From positions 744,001 through 808,000 of the forward strand of contig VANK01000001.1 of the NCBI GenBank assembly GCA_008682415.1: 64,000 bases of DNA, read 5' to 3'. Of the stretch, positions 29,101 through 37,321 are shown piece by piece. Below the pieces are notes generated by a model that ran no database searches, was not told the DNA's origin, and saw only the letters and a list, made by a program, of their open reading frames with translations. The stretch's first letter is position 1, and every line of letters begins with the position of its first letter. The DNA comes from Acidobacteria bacterium AB60 (GTDB lineage: Bacteria; Acidobacteriota; Terriglobia; Terriglobales; Acidobacteriaceae). The position numbers and the translations under genes are program-made.

Positions 29101-29241
29101 ATGATAGTCTGCTTCGAGGCAGACATACGTGCGGCGGCTATCATCAACCCCAACAATCCAATAGCAGTTGGCGATTGCCCTTGCGTTGTTTACGGCCCAG
29201 TTCTTTCGAAATTCCGCATGTCCCGGAGAGAGCTCCTTTGA
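29101..29241 (+). CDS. Candidate 46-residue protein coupled to copy 2
   Basis: A frame from ATG 29101, after AGAGAGAA, ends in TGA that overlaps the TTG start at 29238 in a TTGA junction. Such overlaps are normal for coupled genes. The peptide (starting MIVCFEADIRAAAIINPNNP) has three cysteines and no known motif. Third-position GC is lower than in neighbouring genes, so it may equally be a structured leader: ATGATAG/CTATCAT and GTCTGC/GCAGAC form a nested hairpin at 29101-29144. Confidence 0.3.
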   Translation: MIVCFEADIRAAAIINPNNPIAVGDCPCVVYGPVLSKFRMSRRELL

Positions 29242-29435
29242 GTCGCAAACGTGCCACTGCTCGCATTAACCGCGAAGACCCCACCCCCCAGGCCCCCCTC
29301 CACGCTCCCACCCCCCGCGCCGTCCTGCAGGAGCTCTTTGACCTGCTCGAGGAGTACGCCCCCGCCTGGTACACCGAGGAGCTCCACAACCGCGCCCAGG
29401 CCGCCCTCCTCTCCAAAGACCGCAATCGCCCCTGA
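29238..29435 (+). CDS. Small protein with the VLQELF/WYTEE motif, copy 2 (65 residues)
   Basis: TTG 29238 has GGAGAG six bases upstream and gives a basic, Pro-rich N-terminus followed by AVLQELFDLLEEYAPAWYTE and ELHNRAQAAL. This matches copy 1 over 29 residues while the flanks differ, so the motif is the conserved functional part. The GC-rich inverted repeat after it may be its terminator. An ATG start for this frame does not exist close by. Confidence 0.65.
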   Translation: MSRKRATARINREDPTPQAPLHAPTPRAVLQELFDLLEEYAPAWYTEELHNRAQAALLSKDRNRP

Positions 29436-29444
29436 ATTTCCCAA

Positions 29445-29464
29445 CCCGGGCCCCTGAGCCCGGG
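29445..29464. terminator. GC-rich hairpin between convergent genes
   Basis: CCCGGGC and GCCCGGG pair around six bases in the 44-base gap between copy 2 and the convergent membrane protein gene. There is no T-run, so efficiency is uncertain. Confidence 0.45.
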
Positions 29465-29479
29465 AGTCCCGTCCTCCCC

Positions 29480-31588
29480 TCACCGTGGAACAAACGCGAA
29501 CTGTTCAATCGCGATCCGCGGTCCGATCTTGGCGTGCGCGGCATCCGGCTTCATCACCACCGTGATTTCGTTGAACGACCGGATCCGTGCCGCCGCCGGC
29601 ACCGCAAAATGAAGGGTCTCGAATACCGGCGCGGTCTTTTCCGTGAAATGCCCCGGCTCGGACGAGACAAGCGGCTGCTCCGGCAACTGCACCCAGATCG
29701 TGCCCGGCACCTGCGAGTTGCCCAGCCGTACCGCCAGGGCGATCGCCCCCGGCGAGTTGTCCCGGTTCATCACGTCGATGTCGATCTCGCGGCACCGCGA
29801 CAGCCGGATCAGCCCGCGCAGCCGCTGGTGCGCCTCCATGATCAGCGGCAGACGGTTCCCCGACTCGATCCCCACCTTCAACGGCGTTCCGTGCGCCTGG
29901 TGCGCCTTGGGTCCGGGCCGCTCATCCGGCGGCTGCACATACCAGTACGGACCGTCGAACCGCACCACAACCGGCCGCGTCGTCCCCGGCGCCAGCAGGC
30001 TCTCCTCCAGCTTGATCGGCGCCTCAATCTGCTTCTTTTCCGGATACGGCCACAGGATCACGCTCTCATATCCCCCGATTCCTGTAGCCGCGGACTTGTG
30101 GGGACCCGCCTCTCCGCCGTTGCCGGCAGCCTGCACCGTCCCCGCCTGGTTGCGGTGCGCCACTCCATCCAGCAGCGCCCAGACCGTCGCCAGCACCGCC
30201 GGCAGAATCACCGCGGCCAGCCGTAGGGCGGCGCGCCGGTACTGGGTGCGGCTCTCCGCCGGCCTGCCCCCCAGCCCGCGGGCTCCTGCCCGGATCCACG
30301 CGAACAGGAATGTGGCCGCCGCCAGCAACACCGCCGCCGTCATGTTCGACCGGTCCCACAGCGCCCACGCTCCGGCATAGAGGCAAAGGGCAATGAAATA
30401 CCCGTGGGCCTCGCCCGGCACCTCGTACAGCGACTCGGCGAAGATCGGCCGCTCGCCCGGCAAGGCCACCACCGGCTCGGTCATCCCGAACACCAGCAGC
30501 GTCGCGGACCGCAGCCCCACGCCCAGCAGCAGAGCTCCCGCCGCCGCCACCAGCGCCGTTCCCACCGACACCTGCTCCGACAGGATCACCATCGCCGGAA
30601 CCCAGATCCATCCGGCCGCGCACACCGTTGCAAACAGCGAGAACGGCAGCGGCGCCTCCTCCCGGAAAGGACTCGCCGGATTGTTCCAGTACACCCACGC
30701 CCCCATGATGCCGGCCACCGCTCCCAACCCCACATACACCACCGCCCGCACCACCACCGAGCTCAGGGTCGGATGATGCGCCTCGGGAAGCCGGCAGAGC
30801 AGAAAGCCGGCGATGGTGGCGTTCATCAAGCCCGCCACCACCACGAATCCAAAGAATCGCGAGACCGTATACGCGTCCACCTCCCGGGCCATCGGCCGAA
30901 TCGGCGGCAGCGCCACGGCTCCCCCGAAGTGCATCCTGGGACCGCTACCCGTCGCCAGCTGCGGCACCGAACGCCACATCGCGCACAACAGGGTCAGCAG
31001 ATACGGCAGGCGGATCGCCATCGCCCACGTCCGCAGATCCACAATCTCGGCCAGCGGCGTCATCCGCGTGCGGTCGATGTCCAGACCCGGCCACGCAAAC
31101 AGGTTCATCAGAATGAACGTCGCAAAGTAGATGGGAAGAAACAGCCCCGCCGCCACGCCGCACGCCCGCAGCACGCCCCCCCGCGGTCGCGGCCTCCGCG
31201 CAAACCCCGCAAAATACACCGCCGTCCCCACCCACAGAAACAGCAGTTGCAGCGAGAGCCACAGCATCAGCGTGCCCAGCCCGGACAACGGCGTATTGAA
31301 CCCCCGCCCGATCGTCCGCACCTCGCGCTCCACCCGGTCGATCACCGCCGTCCACGCCGGGGCCAGGGCCGACCACAGCAGCGCAAACAGCAGCACCGAC
31401 CGCCGCCGCGCCAGGTAACGCGCCCACGACCCCGCCCATGCCGCCAGCGACTGGCGCCAAAACCACCCGTTGCTGCGCCCGTTGGCGAACTCTTCCAGCA
31501 GATCGCCGGCAAGGGCTTCATCCCCTTCCGGCGGCGTCAGATGCTCCAGAATCCACGCAGCGATCGGCGGAGGCTGCATCCGGTTCAT
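29480..31588 (-). CDS. Large multi-pass membrane protein with permease-prefix-like N-terminus
   Basis: 702 residues from ATG 31588, which overlaps the PadR stop (ATGA). The N-terminus (EALAGDLLEEFANGRSNGWF, then WRQSLAAW) looks like the prefix domain found before MacB-type permeases that are encoded next to PadR regulators. About twelve hydrophobic segments then follow up to residue 480. The C-terminal about 200 residues are soluble and probably beta-rich (VRFDGPYWYVQPPDE). There is no ATPase and no MacB periplasmic core, so this is a variant using the prefix with a different membrane body. Function unknown. Confidence 0.7.
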   Translation of the reverse strand: MNRMQPPPIAAWILEHLTPPEGDEALAGDLLEEFANGRSNGWFWRQSLAAWAGSWARYLARRRSVLLFALLWSALAPAWTAVIDRVEREVRTIGRGFNTPLSGLGTLMLWLSLQLLFLWVGTAVYFAGFARRPRPRGGVLRACGVAAGLFLPIYFATFILMNLFAWPGLDIDRTRMTPLAEIVDLRTWAMAIRLPYLLTLLCAMWRSVPQLATGSGPRMHFGGAVALPPIRPMAREVDAYTVSRFFGFVVVAGLMNATIAGFLLCRLPEAHHPTLSSVVVRAVVYVGLGAVAGIMGAWVYWNNPASPFREEAPLPFSLFATVCAAGWIWVPAMVILSEQVSVGTALVAAAGALLLGVGLRSATLLVFGMTEPVVALPGERPIFAESLYEVPGEAHGYFIALCLYAGAWALWDRSNMTAAVLLAAATFLFAWIRAGARGLGGRPAESRTQYRRAALRLAAVILPAVLATVWALLDGVAHRNQAGTVQAAGNGGEAGPHKSAATGIGGYESVILWPYPEKKQIEAPIKLEESLLAPGTTRPVVVRFDGPYWYVQPPDERPGPKAHQAHGTPLKVGIESGNRLPLIMEAHQRLRGLIRLSRCREIDIDVMNRDNSPGAIALAVRLGNSQVPGTIWVQLPEQPLVSSEPGHFTEKTAPVFETLHFAVPAAARIRSFNEITVVMKPDAAHAKIGPRIAIEQFAFVPR

Positions 31589-31926
31589 AGACCCTCCAAC
31601 GTACGTTTGAGCTCCGGCAGCGCCTTCCATAACCCGGTCAGCACCCGCCGCGTCTCTTGCGCCTGTCTCAACCCCTCGCGCGTGATCCGGAAGTAGCGCT
31701 TGGCCTTGCCCCCGCGCTCCGGAGTCGGATCGCCCAGCGAGGACTCCACCAGCCCCTTTCCTTCCAATCGCTCCAGGGCCGCATACACGCTGCCCACCGA
31801 CACGTCCTTGCCGCGGTGCTTCTCCAGCTCCCGGGCAATCGGCACCCCGTAGGCCTCATCGCCCAGCCGCACCACAGCCAGCAGCAGCATCAGTTCGAAC
31901 TCCCCCAGATACCCGCGCTCCGCCAT
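31585..31926 (-). CDS. PadR-family transcriptional regulator
   Basis: 113 residues from ATG 31926 (a TTG four codons upstream is also possible). The winged helix is typical: GEFELMLLLAVVRLGDEAYG, VSVGSVYAALERLEGKGLVE, and the wing with GKAKRYFRITREGLRQ. The short C-terminal helix gives the dimer. PadR proteins respond to small ligands and usually repress the adjacent gene. Here the downstream gene overlaps by four bases, so it probably controls the membrane protein and itself. Confidence 0.9.
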   Translation of the reverse strand: MAERGYLGEFELMLLLAVVRLGDEAYGVPIARELEKHRGKDVSVGSVYAALERLEGKGLVESSLGDPTPERGGKAKRYFRITREGLRQAQETRRVLTGLWKALPELKRTLEGL

Positions 31927-32090
31927 CCCCGCTCCCAAATTAATTCATCATGCGCGAAGAAATAGCCCCGGTCAACCGAAATTCAGCATCGGAAGAAGAG
32001 AATTTCTCTTGACGCGGTCATCGAGCGAAAGACGGATCCAGTGCTTCGGAGCACCTCCCTCCGCCCTCCGGCAACCCACATCCCGCGCCG

Positions 32091-32096
32091 TACAAT
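32091..32096 (+). promoter_or_regulatory. -10 box upstream of purB
   Basis: TACAAT, about 150 bases before the purB start. The long leader between contains the repeat tract described next. Confidence 0.4.
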
Positions 32097-32135
32097 AGAG
32101 TGTGTTGGCGGAGTGTGTTGGTCCTGGCTTTTGCT

Positions 32136-32244
32136 CCACTTTTTCACTTCTTCACCTCTTCACCTTTCCACTTCTTCACTTTTTCACTAGCTCACATGCT
32201 TTCTGACCACTGACCACTGAGCTGTTCCCTGTTCCCTGCCTTCA
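32136..32244 (+). repeat. Low-complexity direct repeats in the purB leader
   Basis: At least six units of the type CACTTYTTCAC, then GACCACTGACCACTGA and CTGTTCCCTGTTCCCTGCC. The units are short tandem or near-tandem repeats in what should be the 5' leader. The same TTCAC unit recurs between atpB and atpE. Confidence 0.6.
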
Positions 32245-32253
32245 GGAGGCCCC

Positions 32254-33564
32254 TTGATCTCCCGCTACACCCGCCCAGCCATGAGCCGCATCTGGACCGA
32301 AGAAAACAAGTACCGCTGCTGGCTTCAGGTGGAAGCCGCGGCCAGCGCCGTCCTCGCTGAAGACGGCGTCATCCCCACGGCCGCCGCCCAAGCCATCGCG
32401 ACGAAAAGCAGTTTCTCCGTCGAGCGCATCCAGGAGATCGAGTCCGAGGTCAAGCACGACGTCATAGCTTTCACGACCGCCGTCGCCGAGAGCCTCAAGG
32501 CCCAGGGTCTCGATGCCGAGTCCCGCTGGCTGCACTACGGCCTCACCTCCAACGACATTGTGGATACGGCACAGGCTCTGCAAGTCAAAGAGGCCTCCGC
32601 CCTGCTCCGCAACGGCATCCTCGCTCTCGCAGAGGTGCTCAAGCGCCGCGCCCTCGAGTTCAAGCACACCCCGACAATCGGCCGCACCCACGGCATCCAC
32701 GCCGAGCCCACCACCTTCGGCCTGAAACTCCTCAACTGGTACGCCGAAACCCAGCGCAACCTCGCCCGCTTCGACGCGGCCGCAGAGACCATGCGCGTGG
32801 GCAAGCTCTCCGGCGCCGTGGGCACCTTCGGCCACCTCAAGCCCGAACACGAGGAGCGCATCTGCGCCCGCCTCGGCCTCAAGCCAGCGCCCGTCGCCAC
32901 CCAGGTCATCCAGCGCGACCGCCACGCCGAGTACATCTCCGCCCTGGCCATCCTCGGCAGCACCCTCGACAAGATCGCCGTCGAAGTCCGCCACCTGCAG
33001 CGCACCGAAGTCCGTGAAGCACAGGAGTACTTCAGCGAAAAGCAGAAGGGCTCCTCCGCCATGCCCCACAAGAAAAACCCCATCACCAGCGAGCAGATCA
33101 GCGGCCTCGCCCGCGTCCTTCGCTCCAACGCCCAGGCAGCCTTTGAAAACGTCGCCCTCTGGCACGAGCGCGACATCTCTCACTCGTCAGTCGAGCGCGT
33201 CATCTTCCCCGACTCCACCATCCTGGCCGATTACCTGCTCGCCAAGACCGCCGACCTGATCGACAGATTGTTGGTCTACCCCGAGCGCATGAAGAAGAAC
33301 CTCGAGTCCACCGGCGGCCTCATCTTCTCCGGCCAGCTCCTCCTCGACCTAGCCGAAGCCGGCATGATGCGCGAAGATGCCTACCGTCTGGTCCAGTCCC
33401 ACGCCATGCGCGCCTGGAAAGAAGACCTCATCTTCCGCGACGAAGTAGCCCACGATCCGCAGATCACGGCACTCCTCTCCTCCGAAAAGCTAGAAAAAAC
33501 CTTCGACTACACCCGCCAGCTAGGCAACGTCGACGCCATCTTCGCCCGCGTCCTCGGCGACTAA
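32254..33564 (+). CDS. purB: Adenylosuccinate lyase
   Basis: 436 residues. The TTG start is supported by AGGAGG at 32243-32248 and by the family N-terminus MISRYTRPAMSRIWTEENKY, which would be cut by an ATG nine codons later. The fumarase-type signature SSAMPHKKNPITSEQISGLA is present, as are the two catalytic-histidine regions (TIGRTHGIHAEP and WLHYGLTSNDIVDT). The enzyme releases fumarate from SAICAR and adenylosuccinate in purine synthesis. Length is typical of the short bacterial form. Confidence 0.95.
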   Translation: MISRYTRPAMSRIWTEENKYRCWLQVEAAASAVLAEDGVIPTAAAQAIATKSSFSVERIQEIESEVKHDVIAFTTAVAESLKAQGLDAESRWLHYGLTSNDIVDTAQALQVKEASALLRNGILALAEVLKRRALEFKHTPTIGRTHGIHAEPTTFGLKLLNWYAETQRNLARFDAAAETMRVGKLSGAVGTFGHLKPEHEERICARLGLKPAPVATQVIQRDRHAEYISALAILGSTLDKIAVEVRHLQRTEVREAQEYFSEKQKGSSAMPHKKNPITSEQISGLARVLRSNAQAAFENVALWHERDISHSSVERVIFPDSTILADYLLAKTADLIDRLLVYPERMKKNLESTGGLIFSGQLLLDLAEAGMMREDAYRLVQSHAMRAWKEDLIFRDEVAHDPQITALLSSEKLEKTFDYTRQLGNVDAIFARVLGD

Positions 33565-33610
33565 TCCGGATATGCTCCCTCTCTCCACTCAAAATTGGTT
33601 CTCCCTCAGA

Positions 33611-33786
33611 GATGTCATTCCGCAGCCCGCGCAAGCGGGCGGAGGAATCTGAAGTTGTTCTTGCGTTTACTCTTCTTTGTCCGGCAGACGACGATCGTCA
33701 GGGTCCTCCAAACGCCTCTACGCACAACGGACCGGCCTGACACGAGTAGAAATGAGCTCGGACTTTCCCGGGGCGCGAAATGACAA
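33611..33786. repeat. Possible dispersed repeat element with imperfect terminal inversion
   Basis: Begins TGTCATTCCGCAGCCCGC, with a GCCCGC/GCGGGC hairpin and GGAGGAATCTG, and ends CGCGAAATGACAA, whose ATGACA mirrors TGTCAT at the other end. This is the look of REP/MITE-like elements scattered in many genomes. Only one copy is in the window, so the assignment is from its form. Confidence 0.5.
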
Positions 33787-34151
33787 CCTGGGAGGTCATC
33801 CGCTGGTGGGAAGTTCGCAGGATAGCCTACAACGCCGTCCTCTTCGCGATTGGAATCACTTCAATCATGACGATGGAATGGCTGATGGGAAAGGTGATCC
33901 CCGTCGGTGAAGATGCCGTTGAGCCATTCGCGCTCGCTCTTGGCGTCATTGTTTACGCAATTATGGCCGACCTCTGTTACACCCTTGGCTGGATCATTGA
34001 GCTTGCCGCCAAACCACGAAAGCCCGACGAACAGAGAACACGAGCGAAGAGGCTCTTTATAGCTGGGTTGTGGTTCTCCTGTCTGTTAACCAGCCTGCCG
34101 TTCTGGTTCGGACTTGTATTCTGGCTTCTTCACCGGAACCATCACACATGA
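33780..34151 (+). CDS. Small integral membrane protein, 123 residues
   Basis: Three to four hydrophobic segments at about residues 15-35, 45-70 and 90-117, with a basic stretch (KPRKPDEQRTRAKR) between the last two. The N-terminus WEVIRWWEVRRIAYNAVLF resembles small acidobacterial membrane proteins, but I cannot name a family. The ATG lies within the end of the repeat element and has no Shine-Dalgarno site, so the start is the weakest part of the call. Confidence 0.55.
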   Translation: MTTWEVIRWWEVRRIAYNAVLFAIGITSIMTMEWLMGKVIPVGEDAVEPFALALGVIVYAIMADLCYTLGWIIELAAKPRKPDEQRTRAKRLFIAGLWFSCLLTSLPFWFGLVFWLLHRNHHT

Positions 34152-34254
34152 CATTCACCGCGTAGGGACGGCGCAAACATCTGCGCCAATGACTTCCCCA
34201 AAACGGTTCATCCCGCTCCCATCTGTTACTCTTCTGCAACACAGGGAGCGTTCC

Positions 34255-34803
34255 ATGAAACGACTCATCTACCTGGCTGTCTTTGCCTTGCTGGTTCTCT
34301 TTGTCGTGGCCCGGATCATCGCGCAACAACCAACCCCGCCCCCGCAACCTGCCGCATCCCCGCTCGACGCGCTGGCCTTCCTGCAGGGCAACTGGACCGG
34401 CAAGCAGAACTTCAACAACCCCAACGGTCCCGCCATGGCCGGCGACGCCACCGACCGCATCGACATCTGCATCGCCGCCAAGTACCTCTGCGAGCAGCTC
34501 TCCACCACCATGCCCGGCCGCAAGCCCACCGACACCCGCCACTTCCTCTCCTACGACAAGCAGTCGGGTAAGTACACGGCCTGGTGGTTCAACGACACCT
34601 CGACCCACCCCACCGAGTTCACAGGCGACCTCACCGCCAACAAGCTCGTCCTCACCAGCAAGGCCGCCGCCCCCGGCGCCCCGGTCCTGCGCGCCACCTA
34701 CGAGAGCCCGTCCAAAGACGCCCTCACCTTCCTGCTCGAAATGCAGCGAGGCGACACCTGGACCAGACTCTTCCTCACCACTTACAGCAAAGGCGCGAAC
34801 TGA
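34255..34803 (+). CDS. Exported DUF1579-like lipocalin-type protein
   Basis: 182 residues from ATG 34255, after AGGGAG. A signal peptide or N-terminal anchor (MKRLIYLAVFALLVLFVVAR) is followed by a Pro-rich spacer and a beta-barrel-like domain starting LDALAFLQGNWTGKQNF and running through repeated strands (HFLSYDKQSGKYTAWWF, TEFTGDLTANKLVLTSK). This pattern is seen in DUF1579 and related small exported proteins that bind unknown ligands. The family name is tentative. Confidence 0.65.
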   Translation: MKRLIYLAVFALLVLFVVARIIAQQPTPPPQPAASPLDALAFLQGNWTGKQNFNNPNGPAMAGDATDRIDICIAAKYLCEQLSTTMPGRKPTDTRHFLSYDKQSGKYTAWWFNDTSTHPTEFTGDLTANKLVLTSKAAAPGAPVLRATYESPSKDALTFLLEMQRGDTWTRLFLTTYSKGAN

Positions 34804-34864
34804 CGGGCCCAGGCTGACCGCTTAAGCTAAGAGCTAACAGCTAAAAGCCAATAGCTGGTCTTTC

Positions 34865-35455
34865 ATGAACCTAACCCTTGCCATCACCGGAGCCTCGGGT
34901 GCCGTCTTCGCTCGCGAAATGCTGCGCGCGATCGAAGCCGACGATCGCGTCGAGCGCATCCACTTCATCGCGTCGGAGAACTCCCTCCGCGTCCTGGCTG
35001 AGGAGCTGGGCTTCTCCGGCCGCACCGATCTGCTCTCCAGGCTGCTGGGCGCCGAGCCAAAGAAGACGATGCCGCACGGGGACGCCGATATCGGCGCGTC
35101 GATCGCCTCGGGGAGCCATCCCTCAGCGGGGATGATCATCCTTCCCTGCTCCATGGGTACGCTGGCCGCAATCGCCAACGGCCTGGCCAACTCCTTGATC
35201 GCGCGGGCCGCCGACGTGACCCTGAAGGAGCGCCGCCCCCTAATTCTCTGCGTCCGCGAAACCCCCTTCAACCGGATCCACCTGCGCAACATGACCCTGG
35301 CCGCCGAGGCCGGCGCGGTGATCTTCCCGGTGATTCCTACCTTCTATAACCACCCCATCGACTCGACGGAGATGGCGCGGCAGTTCTGCGCGCGGGTGCT
35401 GGCCCACCTCGGTTTGCCGCAGTCCGGCGCCTACATCTGGAAGGCGGAGGCGTAG
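34865..35455 (+). CDS. ubiX: Flavin prenyltransferase UbiX
   Basis: 196 residues with the UbiX/Pad1 flavoprotein signature: TLAITGASGAVFAREML at the N-terminus, the PCSMGTLAAIANGLANSLI phosphate-dimethylallyl site, and RRPLILCVRETPFNRIHLRN. UbiX prenylates FMN for UbiD-type decarboxylases, used here perhaps for menaquinone synthesis or aromatic acids. No UbiD gene is in the window. A run of AGCTAA-like words precedes the start. Confidence 0.93.
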   Translation: MNLTLAITGASGAVFAREMLRAIEADDRVERIHFIASENSLRVLAEELGFSGRTDLLSRLLGAEPKKTMPHGDADIGASIASGSHPSAGMIILPCSMGTLAAIANGLANSLIARAADVTLKERRPLILCVRETPFNRIHLRNMTLAAEAGAVIFPVIPTFYNHPIDSTEMARQFCARVLAHLGLPQSGAYIWKAEA

Positions 35456-35638
35456 GGCGCGGTTTGCACACGAATGTGATCCAACTCACTTTTGCGGGCT
35501 GTTTCGCTAAAATTTCGTGGCAAAATCAAACTACACTTGTAGTAATTGGGTCGAGTTGGTCCGAAACTGAAACGGACGGGGTTGTCGACAAATTCGGTCC
35601 GGTTTGAAGGAGAGCCCGTGGGTCCTGAATGGGCCTGG

Positions 35639-36142
35639 TCAAGTGCGGGTGAGGGCGCGGATGCGGTCGCGTTCGGCGGGCCAGCGGGCGGCGAGTTCCT
35701 GAAAGCCTGCATTGCGGTAGTCAGCGAAGTCGAAGCCGGGGGTGACGGTGCAGCCGAGGAGCGCGACCTGCCCTTCCCCGACCAGGCGGGTGCCCTGCCA
35801 GACCCCCGCCGGGACGACGACCTGCACCTCATCGCCTGACGAGAGATTCGGGCCAAGGCGGAGGACGCGCGAGGTTCCATCGGGGAGCAGCTGGAGCATC
35901 TCGACGGGGTCGCCCAGGTAAAAATGGAAGATCTCGTCGGATGCGAGGACGTGCATCTCGCTGAAGGTGGCCGGTTCAAGGAGGTAGTAAATGGCGGTTC
36001 CGGCGGGCCGGGGGCCCTGGGGGGCGGCCACCTGGAGGGTTGAGGTATAGGTGCGCCGGAAGTGTCCGCCCTCGATGGGGTGGGGAGCGAGCTGGAGGAG
36101 CGCCTTGATCTCCGGTGCGGTGAGCCTGGGGGCGGTAAGCAT
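35639..36142 (-). CDS. Cupin_5 (DUF985) domain protein
   Basis: 167 residues from ATG 36142; GTG 36166 would add eight. The beta-barrel carries the family motifs HPIEGGHFRRTYTS, AIYYLLEPATFSEMHVLASD, EIFHFYLGD and LLGCTVTPGFDFADY. DUF985 proteins are small cupins of unclear function, some linked to sugar-like ligands. It is divergent from the glutaredoxin-like gene, with only 42 bases between starts. Confidence 0.88.
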   Translation of the reverse strand: MLTAPRLTAPEIKALLQLAPHPIEGGHFRRTYTSTLQVAAPQGPRPAGTAIYYLLEPATFSEMHVLASDEIFHFYLGDPVEMLQLLPDGTSRVLRLGPNLSSGDEVQVVVPAGVWQGTRLVGEGQVALLGCTVTPGFDFADYRNAGFQELAARWPAERDRIRALTRT

Positions 36143-36170
36143 GGGGCTGATGGTAGCAGCCGGCACGATT

Positions 36171-36176
36171 TACAAT
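36171..36176 (+). promoter_or_regulatory. -10 box close to the glutaredoxin-like start
   Basis: TACAAT ends eight bases before the ATG at 36185, which implies a leaderless or nearly leaderless message. Confidence 0.45.
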
Positions 36177-36184
36177 GGCGATCT

Positions 36185-36442
36185 ATGAAGGTTAAGTTGT
36201 ATTCGGCTTCCTGGTGCAGGGACTGCCGGGCCACGAAGCAGTTTCTGGACACCCACGGGATCGAGTACACGGAGATCAACGTGGACGCGGACGAGGCGGC
36301 TTCGGACGAGGTGATGCGCCACGTGGGCAAGCGGGCGATCCCGCAGCTGGTGATTGACGGCGAATGGTTTCAGCCGTACACGCCGGGGCGCGGCTTGTTG
36401 TACGACGAGATGTATGTGCGGCTTCACGTTAAGAAAACCTGA
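36185..36442 (+). CDS. Glutaredoxin-like protein
   Basis: 85 residues of the thioredoxin fold. The active-site motif is CRDC (residues 11-14 in SASWCRDCRATKQFL) and the cis-proline is in KRAIPQLVIDGEWF. The size is typical of glutaredoxin-like NrdH or Mrx1-type proteins. It acts in the cytoplasm on disulfides or mixed disulfides; the reducing partner cannot be read. Adjacent genes do not tell more. Confidence 0.88.
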   Translation: MKVKLYSASWCRDCRATKQFLDTHGIEYTEINVDADEAASDEVMRHVGKRAIPQLVIDGEWFQPYTPGRGLLYDEMYVRLHVKKT

Positions 36443-36455
36443 GTGGCGCGGAGCC

Positions 36456-36520
36456 TCAGGCGTTAAAACCCCTTCGCGAGGCCTGGGTTAAGCGCCGGGG
36501 ATGAATCCCCGGCCTACCAG
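36456..36520. repeat. Dispersed palindromic repeat, copy A
   Basis: About 62 bases containing GTTAAAACC, CTTCG, GAGGC and the palindromic core GCCGGGGATGAATCCCCGGC. A second copy at 37621-37683 matches in most positions. The core can form a 9-10 bp hairpin. Both copies have the same orientation and lie outside genes. Confidence 0.75.
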
Positions 36521-36652
36521 AAGAAAAGCGCCGGGTGAAGGGCAGAGTATCCCAGGTCTCGGAAAGCGCGAAACCCTGGGGCCTGACATTTGGGCTGGGT
36601 TGAACCGTAAAAGCCGCCTTTTATGTCGAGGCCCGGTGGGATGGTGGCTAGG

Positions 36653-37321
36653 TTAGATCGTGTCGACTCGCGCCAGCCTGCCACTTATCTTTCTCCGGAA
36701 TGCGAGGAAGACGGCGGCCAAGCCTACAAGGAACAGGCTGATTGTCGAGGGTTCTGGAACTACCGACGCGTCGCCGTTGATGTCGAAGTCCGCCCGCGTA
36801 AAACTAACTAGGTCACCTGCGCGCTGGAAGTAGGCAGTGCCTTCGCCAACCCCGTTGATCATTATCGTGTAGAGTGCGGATTGGTCATTACGGTCGATAG
36901 CGCTCGCGTAACCGCTCAGGAATCCCGTGATCGCGCTCGTGATCAGATTTGAGTCGATAAAGCCGGGATCGTCGCTGGCGGGGATGACGGTGGAGAATAG
37001 GAGACGCAGGTCCACCAAAAGTCTAGGATTGGAACCAACCGCGTAGGCATCCGGATATCCACTGACAGACATCGCCCAGTAATTAGGTTCCGCAAATAAT
37101 CCCGTATCGATTGTGACGGGGCCCGATGGGAGTCGCCCACCTGATCCAACTTCATTTCCGTTCCCGCTATGCAATGAGAAACCATCCCCGGAAAAGGAAA
37201 GGGTGACCCGACGTGGACCGGAATCGCCGGGCGTATAAACGATCGTTCCGGTGAAGGCATCGGCGTGGGCGAAGCCTGCAGAAATCACGAAGAGCACAAA
37301 CACGAGCACTGGCCTTTTCAT
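36653..37321 (-). CDS. PEP-CTERM-anchored exported protein
   Basis: 222 residues with a signal peptide (MKRPVLVFVLFVISAGFAHA), a beta-rich middle, and a C-terminal sorting signal: VPEPSTISLFLVGLAAVF followed by the basic FRRK end. PEP-CTERM proteins are cut by exosortase and released or anchored at the surface, often in exopolysaccharide-producing bacteria. No exosortase gene is in the window. The mature part is unlike any family I recognise. Confidence 0.85.
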   Translation of the reverse strand: MKRPVLVFVLFVISAGFAHADAFTGTIVYTPGDSGPRRVTLSFSGDGFSLHSGNGNEVGSGGRLPSGPVTIDTGLFAEPNYWAMSVSGYPDAYAVGSNPRLLVDLRLLFSTVIPASDDPGFIDSNLITSAITGFLSGYASAIDRNDQSALYTIMINGVGEGTAYFQRAGDLVSFTRADFDINGDASVVPEPSTISLFLVGLAAVFLAFRRKISGRLARVDTI

